Shown: positions 17,670 to 25,805 of the stretch, piece after piece
How the letters are laid out: each line of letters begins with the position of its first letter
How positions within the stretch are numbered: position 1 is the stretch's first letter
DNA from: Companilactobacillus huachuanensis
GTDB lineage: Bacteria > Bacillota > Bacilli > Lactobacillales > Lactobacillaceae
NCBI RefSeq assembly: GCF_005404815.1
Contig: NZ_BJDF01000001.1
Span: 112,528 to 176,527 of the forward strand
Direction: 5' to 3'
DNA length: 64,000 nt
Position numbers and translations under genes: made by a program
Notes under the pieces: generated by a model
What the model was told of the DNA's origin: nothing
The model's input: the letters and a program-made list of their open reading frames with translations, nothing else
Database searches by the model: none

Positions 17670-18890
17670 ATGAATATAATCGAATGTGTTTTATTTGTAA
17701 TAGCGATATTGGCAGCCATATGGGGTTGGTTCGAATCTTTTTCCAGTCCATTCTTTTGGGAACTGTGTATTTGTCTGGCAGTATTTTCATTAATATTTTT
17801 TGTTTTTAAAAATGATTTTCCTAAAATGAGGAATGTAACTACAATAATATCTTTAATAGCCTTGGCAATATCCTTTTGGACTGTTGCAACTAGTATTTCC
17901 AGTCTTATTGAAAATGATGAAAAAAATAAAATACAAAAAAGAATTAATAAACCTAAATTTCAAACTACATTGACAGATCCCTGGAAAGTAGAAAACAATA
18001 ATATAAACTACCCAATCTGGAAACTTACTAACTATGGTGAGAGTAGAGTTTCAATAGAGAGTATTAGTAATAAATTTTTTTTAACGAGTGTTATGAGAAT
18101 CAATTATTTGATGGCTAAGTCGTATATCATACATTCTGAGACATATGCTCCCATAGTCATTCCATTACCATCAATGAGTGAAAGTATTTCAACTTTATCA
18201 GGAAATACAACTGGGACTCTTGCGATTGTTAATAGAGTTAATATGGTCTCTAATCTTTCCAAAGGAGATTGGGATAATTTCCAGAAAGAGTTCGAGGACG
18301 TGGGGAAAGACTCTAAAGGACTATCAGACTCACCTTCAATTAATGTCAATGGTCAGATATATAAACCTACACCTGCAAAAGTAATAAGAATTAAACAAAG
18401 TAATGGCGAACCTGGGAATGTAACATCAATAGATGTACCACAGGATTGGGGGATTTTATGTAAAACAAATATAAAATACAGAGTTGATGGAGGCGAGATT
18501 AAATCAAAGAGTTTACTTTCCTCCACTGACAATGGCCTGTGGGATTATGAAGTTAATAGGGATTTTTCAATAAGTGCATTAGATCAACTATATAATGATG
18601 CGAAAAAAGTTCCCAGCCTCAGATATTATTCTAAGGATTCTTATTTTAATATAGCCATTGATCAAATTAGACAGGCCGCTGCACAAAATCAATTATCTAG
18701 ATTTTCATGGTATTTTGAGAAGAATTTTGGAAATAATTCTGAAAATATTAGGAATGCTAGATCAGTGTTCTCAAGCGACAAATCAAAAGTGATTGGAATA
18801 CAAGAATCAGGAGTATCAGGTACTGTATCGTCAATTGATGACAAATATCCGCATTCTGTTCCGTATATTACTACTAAAAAAGACAAATAA
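17670..18890 (+). CDS. hypothetical membrane-anchored protein, 406 residues
   Basis: I do not recognise the family. Three hydrophobic segments near the N-terminus (about residues 4-22, 27-46 and 54-75) anchor a ~320-residue soluble part of mixed alpha/beta character rich in Ser, Asn and Lys. No catalytic motif is apparent. Start ATG at 17670 follows GAGGAAA. The gene stands alone between guaA and a decayed insertion sequence, in an AT-rich stretch that also holds an anticodon nuclease gene, which suggests accessory DNA. Topology of the soluble part (inside or outside) cannot be decided here. Confidence 0.65.
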   Translation: MNIIECVLFVIAILAAIWGWFESFSSPFFWELCICLAVFSLIFFVFKNDFPKMRNVTTIISLIALAISFWTVATSISSLIENDEKNKIQKRINKPKFQTTLTDPWKVENNNINYPIWKLTNYGESRVSIESISNKFFLTSVMRINYLMAKSYIIHSETYAPIVIPLPSMSESISTLSGNTTGTLAIVNRVNMVSNLSKGDWDNFQKEFEDVGKDSKGLSDSPSINVNGQIYKPTPAKVIRIKQSNGEPGNVTSIDVPQDWGILCKTNIKYRVDGGEIKSKSLLSSTDNGLWDYEVNRDFSISALDQLYNDAKKVPSLRYYSKDSYFNIAIDQIRQAAAQNQLSRFSWYFEKNFGNNSENIRNARSVFSSDKSKVIGIQESGVSGTVSSIDDKYPHSVPYITTKKDK

Positions 18891-18934
18891 CGTGTAGTGC
18901 TAGTTGTTTAATTCAAATATTTTATATGAAATAA

Positions 18935-20376
18935 CTAAAGGCTGAAAATTGTATAAAAATAGACATGAGCTTACTCATATCCTTATAATTAAGTCGCTAA
19001 AACTAATCTATAAGGAGTATTCATGTCCATGACTATTTTGCGTTCCGCAAATATCAGTAAAACAAAAGGTATTAGGGTAACGGGCTTGTTAGAATGGCTT
19101 ATAACGTCCGTTTTTAAATGCTATTCCATTTTCAGGGCCGATAAAAGTATTAACAACAAGGACTGTTAGAAATTGTTTAAATGATTCTCATACTAATTGG
19201 CAAAAACTTGTTCAATTATTGACAATTAATCTAATATCCTACGTTGAACATTTTACAGATTCTAGAAGACGGCAAGCCTTAATAATAGATGATTCACTAT
19301 TCAAACGTGAGTTTTCCAAAAATACTGAGTTACTAGCACGTGTTTTTGATCATGACAAACAGAAACTCTTTAATGGATTCCGCACTCTAACCATAGGTTG
19401 GAGTGACGGAAATACTTTTTTGAAAATTAACTTTGCATTAATGTCATCGTCAAAAAAAGAATCAGTTAGGCGTTTTTAAATGCTTTGATAAACGTTCCTT
19501 GGCATATAAAAGACGTGATCAAGCACAACGTAAGATGAGTGATGTAGCTCTTGAGCTAATAGATTCTGCTTTAAAAAGCGGAATAAAGGCTAAGTACGTT
19601 CTTTTTGATAGCCGGTATAGTTCACCACGTATGTTCTCTGAACTACTTCAACGTGGCCTTTTTGCAGTGGGAATGCTCAAAAAAGCTAAAAAAGTATACT
19701 TCCGCTATCGCGGTCGTACCATGGATGTAAAATCACTTTATGAAATCCTTTGTCGGACCAAGTGGTCCACAAAGGGGAAGTACCTATATAGTTCGATATT
19801 TACTTTTAACGTTGATGGTCAGGAATTGCCCGTTAAATTAGTATTTGTCACTAAACGTGGAGATAAGAATAACTATTTGGTTCTAGAAACAACGAAAACA
19901 AGTTTGGAATCTACTGATATAATTCAAATGTACGATCGCCGTTGGCAAATTGAAGGCTACTTCAAAGTAGCCAAACAATATCTCCAATTCGATAAAACAC
20001 AAATCCAAAAGTATGATGGATTATGTGGTCACTTGGCTGTCGTTGCACTTGCTTACGATATTCTCGCCCTAAACCAGCGAGAATATATCGATGATAGAAC
20101 GATAGGCGATATATTTTATGATTATGGACGAAGTTTACCTGATATTGCATTCGTTGATGCACTAGATTGGTTGATAAAATCGATAAATGGTCTAGTTGAT
20201 AATTTTGAAATGGATTCCTCAGTATTGAATCAAATTTTTGACGAATTTATAAAAAGGATTACCTAGTGGCCTTATCGGGCCTACTAGATAATCCTTCACA
20301 TTGAAAAAAAGTATTTTTCCACCACATCTCAAGTGTCTCAAGAGGTGTAATCTATTTTTGTACTTTCAACCTTTAG
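18935..20376 (+). mobile_element. IS4-family insertion sequence, about 1.44 kb, decayed
   Basis: Left end CTAAAGGCTGAAAATTGTAT then AAAAATAG; right end, read inward, CTAAAGGTTGAAAGTACAAA then AATAG: near-identical inverted repeats enclosing one transposase gene with two frameshifts. The ends match those of the family R repeats in this window. No convincing target duplication is visible (GAAATAA left, TAATATA right). It lies 44 nt after the stop of the preceding gene. Confidence 0.85.
19023..20266 (+). pseudogene. IS4-family transposase, frameshifted
   Basis: DDE transposase broken by at least two frameshifts. The first piece starts at ATG 19023 (MSMTILRSANISKTKGIRV) and loses frame near 19150. 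The second continues in another frame (VLTTRTVRNCLNDSHTNWQK) to a TAA at 19479. The third runs in yet another frame (GVFKCFDKRSLAYKRRDQAQ) to 20266 and carries the second catalytic region (KYVLFDSRYS) and the Y-R-E-K signature (YDRRWQIEGYFKVAK). The joined pieces make a normal-length transposase of about 410 residues, so the decay looks recent. Programmed frameshifting is unlikely because two separate shifts are needed. Confidence 0.85.
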
Positions 20377-20734
20377 TAATATATTTATAACTAAGTTCAA
20401 AAATATGACCCTACCTGAAATAATACAATTTCTGATTACAAATAATTGCGTCAAAGTGAGAATGAATTTTTAATTAATATTGCAAATTGTTTATCTGAGT
20501 ATCTGTAATTGTCATAAATAACATTGGGACACTTATAGAAAATAACTTCCGATAATATGATACAGTGAAAAGGCAGTTAACTGTAAGTTCAAATTCTTCG
20601 GTTCGTGATCTTGCAAGTAGCGATTTTGGAAGAAAAAAATAATGTAATAAGTTAAATGTAGAGCATGTAGGCAGTAGATTTATAAAATCTATGACTATTG
20701 GCTCCATTTTTTTATTCTTCGTCAAATCGTATTG

Positions 20735-20824
20735 ATGAATGACACTGCTACTAAAGTAGGTGTTGGAGCATATGTAAACTCTTCAACTGGATTGATTTCA
20801 ATCTCAGAAGATTTTGCTAAATAA
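20735..20824 (+). pseudogene. 3' remnant of a CAP-domain surface protein gene
   Basis: A 29-codon stretch (MNDTATKVGVGAYVNSSTGL, then ISISEDFAK and stop) matches the C-terminus of the SLAP-CAP protein at 54.4-55.6 kb (NPKATKIGVGIYESSDGS, then IYTAEDFGK). The rest of the gene is missing and no ribosome site precedes it. It is followed by a hairpin terminator. This is a gene relic left at the edge of the IS-containing segment. Confidence 0.7.
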
Positions 20825-20842
20825 TAAGCATCACGGCACCAT

Positions 20843-20872
20843 CGCTCAAACCACAATTGGTTTGGGCGTTTC
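20843..20872 (+). terminator. terminator of the CAP-gene remnant
   Basis: GCTCAAACC pairs with GGTTTGGGC around ACAATT, followed by GTTTCT. The T-run is short. The rest of 20380-21096 is AT-rich and shows no credible gene. Confidence 0.6.
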
Positions 20873-21096
20873 TATAAATTTCACTTTTATTGGCTCTATT
20901 TTGTATACAAATATAGTGCATGGAAAGGAATAAATTAAAATGTATCACGTAATTACAAAATTAATTGATAGGTAGTCGTTAAAAATGACATATTAATAAT
21001 TAAATACCTTACATTACATTTTTGATTATTCAATGTACAATGAATTTGTATTTAATTCGATTAAAATTGTGTAATTTATAAATTGGAGAGGTTATT

Positions 21097-23589
21097 ATGA
21101 AATGGAATGAAATACGAATAAAAACACCATATTTGGTTTCTGATGATATTGATCTTAAATTTTTTCTTGCAAAGGTACAGAATGGTAATAAAAAAAGTGG
21201 TTCAACTATAAAAGATGAAAGAATTATTTCAATTTTTGGAAGAAATGGTTCAGGAAAAACAACAATTTCTAATGCTCTTCTCTTTTCACAATTACATGAT
21301 AATCAAGTAGATGATGAAGGAATGGAGTTTATTCTTAATTACCATGATTCTGACAAAATCCAATCAAAATCCATTGAATTAGATGAGGAGGATAAGCAAC
21401 GGATATATGTATACAATGAAAAGTTTGTTGATAGATATGTACGTGTTGAGCAAGATGAAAATCTGCAGGCAATAGTTATGTTATCAAATGATCCTGATTT
21501 AAGAGATAGATTATCTGATTTAGAGAAGTTTCAATCATCTATTTTGAAAGAAATTGAAGATGCAGATAATGAACTTGATTTATTTAAAAAAAATTTTCAT
21601 GTTCAAAATGATTTAATGATTAAATCTAAAATTGAAAATCAACTTAAAGAACAAGGAAATTGGGCATCAATAGGTAAACATATACGTGGTACGGCATATA
21701 AGCAGAAGTTAGATAATACTACGTTCGAAAGCATAAGAAATACCGATGTGACGTGTGGAAATTCAGATATTGAAGGGAAACTATCTCAACTGTTACAAAA
21801 AGATTTAGATGATTTAGATCAGATTAGGGAAAAGAAACCTTTAAACAGGTTCGTATTGCCTGAAAATAATTCTAACGAATTAAAATGTGTATTTAACTTA
21901 TTATCTACGGTAGTTACTAAGCCAAGTTTAAGTGGTGTTGAGAAACGTATAATACAGGTTCTGTCCAACAAGGGAATCAGTGAACTTAAAAATGATGAGA
22001 ACGTATTTTTGAGTCCAGATACGGACTATTGTCCCACATGTTTTAGAAGTATAAGTAATCAGGAAAAGAAAAACGTGGTTCTTGCAGTGACGCATGTACT
22101 GGATATATCTCAGAAAGATCAAGAAAACAATCTTGTAAACCAACTCAAATCAATCAAAATTGATAAAATAGCTACGATTGATAAGAGTACCGAGATTAAT
22201 AGCTTGTTTCCTAATGAAGTCGAACAGTACAATAAATCTGTTCAAACTTATAACTTAATGATTGATGATTATTCAAATGCAAAGAATATTAAAATTGATA
22301 ATCCATTTTCAGTTCCCGAATTACCAAATTATGATGAAGATGGTTTATATAATGATATTTCTTTAGCTACAGATGTGTTAAGGTCCAGAATCGATGTTTA
22401 TAATAGTACTTTTAATAATAATCAAATTATAAAAAAAGAGGCAGATTTTCTAAATTTAAACTTAGCTAAATTTCGTACCCGTGATTTATTCAATCAGTAC
22501 GAACAGGCGATATCCGAACGGAAAAGGCTAACTCAAAAACTTGAAACGGCTAAGCAGCCATTGGATGGAAATAAACGAGAAATAGCTAGCATTAAACTAC
22601 GACTTTCTGAACAAAAGATTGCGCTTGATCAAATAAATGATAGATTGGCTCATGTTTTCATGGATCATGAACGACTAAAGCTTGTTGAAGGTGAAAATTG
22701 TTATCTAGTTAAATCTCGAGGTGAATTTATTGGTTTGAATCAATTGTCTGTTGGTGAACGAAATGCGATTAGTTTGTGTTATTTCTTTTCTAGAATTAAT
22801 TCAAACCGTAGTGTGGAGTCAGCTTTTAAACAGCCATGTTTAATTGTGTTGGACGATCCCATTTCAAGCTTCGACTTCGAAAACAAAATTGGTATTTTAT
22901 CATTATTGAGAGAAGAACTTGAACATGTATTACTTGGTAATAATGATAGTAAGGTTCTTGTAATGACACACGATGCAGAAATGTTTCGACATATTTCAAA
23001 AGTATATGATGATATAGATGAGAAACGTAGCACGCTTTTTAAATTAGGGAAAACCAAAATAAACAAAATTGTTAGCCACAATTATCAATTGTCTTCAGGA
23101 ATATTATCTGACGTCGGTGTTAGATCTTTTAATGATTATAGTCAGCAACTTCAAACGGTATATGATTACGCATGTGCATCAGATATCCCTTCAAATCTTA
23201 CTGAGGAGCAATCCATTCGGAAGGATGATTTATATATTGGAAATGTTATGAGACGTGTGATTGAGGCGTTTTCCACTTTCTGTTACCAAAAAGGTATTAG
23301 TGCTATTTTTAATGATCCGGACATTATGGAACAAATTCCGAAAAACCATCGTGCATTTTTGGGAATATTTATGTATAGACTGGTATTTAATTCAGAAAGC
23401 CATAGTGAGGAGAATATAAAATCTCGTCCGGACAGTAACTCTGTGGATTTTATATCACATGATGAACTCAAAAAAACAGCAAAACTATTGCTAGTTTTTA
23501 TGAATGATTTGAATTCTTTGCATTTACAAAAGAATATACAAGAATTCGATAAAAATGAAGTAGCTGATTGGGGGAAATTGGCAGAGTAA
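21097..23589 (+). CDS. RloC/PrrC-like anticodon nuclease with ABC-type ATPase
   Basis: 830 residues, AAA_13-like family. ABC/SMC-type ATPase with Walker A GRNGSGKTT (residues 48-56), a zinc-hook-like CPTC (Cys312, Cys315) between long coiled-coil regions, ABC signature LSVGE (550-554) and Walker B VLDDP (584-588). The C-terminus has a pattern like the PrrC/RloC active site: MRRVIEAF (Arg719 and Glu723) and NSESHSE (His769), i.e. an R-x3-E plus His arrangement. RloC and PrrC cut tRNA anticodon loops in phage-infected cells, RloC after DNA damage. Start ATG follows GGAGAGG. It stands alone without type I restriction-modification genes, so it is an orphan defence gene; tRNA target unknown. Confidence 0.8.
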   Translation: MKWNEIRIKTPYLVSDDIDLKFFLAKVQNGNKKSGSTIKDERIISIFGRNGSGKTTISNALLFSQLHDNQVDDEGMEFILNYHDSDKIQSKSIELDEEDKQRIYVYNEKFVDRYVRVEQDENLQAIVMLSNDPDLRDRLSDLEKFQSSILKEIEDADNELDLFKKNFHVQNDLMIKSKIENQLKEQGNWASIGKHIRGTAYKQKLDNTTFESIRNTDVTCGNSDIEGKLSQLLQKDLDDLDQIREKKPLNRFVLPENNSNELKCVFNLLSTVVTKPSLSGVEKRIIQVLSNKGISELKNDENVFLSPDTDYCPTCFRSISNQEKKNVVLAVTHVLDISQKDQENNLVNQLKSIKIDKIATIDKSTEINSLFPNEVEQYNKSVQTYNLMIDDYSNAKNIKIDNPFSVPELPNYDEDGLYNDISLATDVLRSRIDVYNSTFNNNQIIKKEADFLNLNLAKFRTRDLFNQYEQAISERKRLTQKLETAKQPLDGNKREIASIKLRLSEQKIALDQINDRLAHVFMDHERLKLVEGENCYLVKSRGEFIGLNQLSVGERNAISLCYFFSRINSNRSVESAFKQPCLIVLDDPISSFDFENKIGILSLLREELEHVLLGNNDSKVLVMTHDAEMFRHISKVYDDIDEKRSTLFKLGKTKINKIVSHNYQLSSGILSDVGVRSFNDYSQQLQTVYDYACASDIPSNLTEEQSIRKDDLYIGNVMRRVIEAFSTFCYQKGISAIFNDPDIMEQIPKNHRAFLGIFMYRLVFNSESHSEENIKSRPDSNSVDFISHDELKKTAKLLLVFMNDLNSLHLQKNIQEFDKNEVADWGKLAE

Positions 23590-23635
23590 TAGATTTTTAT
23601 CAATTTTACTAAAACGTGATAAGCAAAGTGTTTTA

Positions 23636-23672
23636 ACAAAAGGTACCTCTTAAATGAGATACCTTTTTGTTT
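23636..23672 (+). terminator. terminator after anticodon-nuclease gene
   Basis: AAAGGTACCTC pairs with GAGATACCTTT around TTAAAT with a following T-run. Confidence 0.8.
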
Positions 23673-23869
23673 TACTTATTTTTTATCCTAGATTCGTTCA
23701 AATATCTAATTTTTAAAAGGAACCATACCTAATATTCCCTATCTTACAAAGGCATTCACCCATCCCCAACTTTTAAATTCAAAAAAATCATAATTCAGCT
23801 CAACCCATTTCCAAATCAATTGGAAATAGCTTACCATTACAAATTCTTGCCAATACATATAATTGTAAT

Positions 23870-23883
23870 TGTAAGCGGTTACG
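23870..23883 (+). promoter_or_regulatory. catabolite-responsive element (cre) before the PTS-mannosidase operon
   Basis: TGTAAGCGGTTACG agrees with the CcpA-binding consensus TGTAANCGNTNNCA except at the last base. It lies about 25 nt before the start of the IIA gene, a position suited to repression by CcpA-P-Ser-HPr when glucose is present. Confidence 0.75.
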
Positions 23884-23908
23884 AGAAAAGCTGAGAGGAG
23901 GTAACACA

Positions 23909-24367
23909 GTGGAATTAAGTGAGAAGGATATTTTATTGCATGTCAAAGTAGCAGACCGTGATGAGCTATTGAGATTAATTTCTAAAAGAGCTGAAGAACT
24001 TGGAAACACGAATTCAGCTGAAAATTTATTTAAGGCATTTATAGAACGTGAAAAAGATTACTCAACTGGTTTACAAGAAGGTTTTGCAATACCACATGCA
24101 AAAACAAATTTCGTAAAAAACGTTGGCATCATTTATGCGAGGTTGGACATTCCAATTGATTGGGAAACATATGATGACCAACCAGTAACAGATGTTTTTG
24201 CTCTTATGGTTCCGGAAGCAAATGCCGGAACTACACATTTACAAATGTTGTCTAATCTAGCAACTGAGTTGTTAGAGGATTCATTCAAACAGCATTTACG
24301 AGAATTAGATAATCAAAAGGATATTTCAGAATATATTTCAAAAAAGATGGGAGTGGATGTTTTATGA
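23909..24367 (+). CDS. PTS fructose-family EIIA component
   Basis: 152-residue EIIA of the fructose/mannitol type (PTS_EIIA_2). The phosphorylated histidine is His63 in GFAIPHAKT. Takes phosphate from HPr and passes it to the IIB encoded next. GTG start with a strong AGGAGGT ribosome site. The stop overlaps the IIB start (ATGA-type coupling). First gene of the operon IIA-IIB-IIC-mannosidase-regulator. Confidence 0.9.
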   Translation: MELSEKDILLHVKVADRDELLRLISKRAEELGNTNSAENLFKAFIEREKDYSTGLQEGFAIPHAKTNFVKNVGIIYARLDIPIDWETYDDQPVTDVFALMVPEANAGTTHLQMLSNLATELLEDSFKQHLRELDNQKDISEYISKKMGVDVL

Positions 24368-24678
24368 ATATCGTAGGAATTTCAGCATGTCCAGCAGGTT
24401 TAGCACATACACCAATGGCAGCAAAGGCATTGGAAAAAGCAGGTAAAGAATTAGATTATAATGTCAAAATTGAACAACAAGGTTCAATGGGACCTGTTAA
24501 TGTAATTACTCAAGAAGAAGCCGATGATGCAGCATTTGTCTTAATTGCTTCTGATCAAAAGATTACTGGTATGAATCGTTTTAAAGGCAAGAAAGTTATC
24601 CGTGTCGATATTAACGTTTGTATTAAAGCTCCAAAAGCCGTTTTGAAGAAATGCGTTACCGCAGTCGGGGAGGCATAA
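24364..24678 (+). CDS. PTS fructose-family EIIB component
   Basis: 104 residues. Phosphocysteine Cys9 in the motif GISACPAGLAHTPMAA, with the P-loop-like fold typical of fructose-type EIIB. Receives phosphate from IIA and transfers it to the incoming sugar bound by IIC. Overlaps the end of the IIA gene by four bases and is followed 3 nt later by IIC, so the components are co-translated. Confidence 0.92.
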   Translation: MNIVGISACPAGLAHTPMAAKALEKAGKELDYNVKIEQQGSMGPVNVITQEEADDAAFVLIASDQKITGMNRFKGKKVIRVDINVCIKAPKAVLKKCVTAVGEA

Positions 24679-24681
24679 GTC

Positions 24682-25791
24682 ATGAAAAAGCTATTAGCCG
24701 AATGGAAAGGTTTCTTAATGAGTGGTATCTCATATATGATTCCTACAGTTATTGGTGGTGCCATGATTGTTGGTATTCCTCAACTGATAGGTATGATGTT
24801 TGGGGTTAATGATTTAAGCAAATATAAGAGTGCCGGAAATGTATTTTTCCACATGCTTTATCAAATCAATCAAGTTGGTTGGATTGGTATCGGATTAGTT
24901 AACTTGGTTATTGCTGGTTATGTTGCATATGCTATCGGTGATAAACCAGCTTTAGGCGCCGGCTTTATCGGTGGTCAATTAGCTACAACACTTCAAGCTG
25001 GATTCTTAGGTGCTTTAGTCGCCGGATTCGTTGCTGGATATGTAGCAAGATGGTGTAGAAAGATTAAAGTTGGCGATGCTTGGAAGTCAGCAATTCCTTT
25101 GTTGGTCGTTCCACTTTTAACAACTGGTGCCGTTGCATTAGTACTGGGTGTCGTGTTGGCAACGCCATTATCAGCCTTAAATCTAGGTTTGGTTGCCTGG
25201 GTAAAGGGTATGATTGCAAATCATACTAACGGTGCTATCGTCGCAATTGTTTTAGGAGCAATGATTGGTACTGACTTAGGAGGTCCTATTAATAAAGCCG
25301 CATGGATGGTTGGTAACATCTTATTCATTGAAGGTATTTATGGACCAGCTCTAATGACAAACGTTGCTATCTGCTGTATTCCATTGGGCTATGCTTTGGC
25401 AACATTTATTTATCCAAGAAAACGCTTCTCAGATGAAATGTTCATGGCAGGTCGTAACAACTTAATTATGGGTTCGTTTGGTATTACCGAAGGTGCTATT
25501 CCATTTACCTTAGTTAGTCCACTTAAATTGTTATTTGTAAACGTAATTGGTGGTGCTCTTGGATCACTAACTGGTGAAGTATTAGGTATGACATCACATA
25601 TTCCTCCATTGGGTGGCCTTCCTGGGATTATCACAGCCGATAATAAGTTAGCATATATTGCTGGAATTTTGGTCGGTGCCTTGTTCATTGCTGTTGTTGC
25701 ACCATTGGTTGTCGATTTTAGTGTAACCTCAGACGATGAAGAAGAGGACGTCGATACTGACGATATTAAATTGGATATTTCAGGTATTTAG
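24682..25791 (+). CDS. PTS fructose-family EIIC permease
   Basis: 369-residue membrane permease with about nine hydrophobic segments, typical of the fructose/mannosylglycerate EIIC group. Characteristic segments include GTDLGGPINKAAW and GSFGITEGAIPF. The C-terminus is short and acidic (SDDEEEDVDTDD). A ribosome site (GGGGAGG) overlaps the IIB end. With a GH38 mannosidase next, the imported sugar is inferred to be a mannose-containing disaccharide such as mannosylglycerate or an alpha-mannobiose, as in the E. coli mngAB system; not proven. Confidence 0.9.
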   Translation: MKKLLAEWKGFLMSGISYMIPTVIGGAMIVGIPQLIGMMFGVNDLSKYKSAGNVFFHMLYQINQVGWIGIGLVNLVIAGYVAYAIGDKPALGAGFIGGQLATTLQAGFLGALVAGFVAGYVARWCRKIKVGDAWKSAIPLLVVPLLTTGAVALVLGVVLATPLSALNLGLVAWVKGMIANHTNGAIVAIVLGAMIGTDLGGPINKAAWMVGNILFIEGIYGPALMTNVAICCIPLGYALATFIYPRKRFSDEMFMAGRNNLIMGSFGITEGAIPFTLVSPLKLLFVNVIGGALGSLTGEVLGMTSHIPPLGGLPGIITADNKLAYIAGILVGALFIAVVAPLVVDFSVTSDDEEEDVDTDDIKLDISGI

Positions 25792-25805
25792 GAAGGAGTT
25801 TTACT

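Noticed and set aside
20474-20725. 83-codon open frame on the minus strand in the IS-flanking region
   Set aside because: Low-complexity, AT-rich, no ribosome site and no recognisable family; the region looks like decayed DNA.
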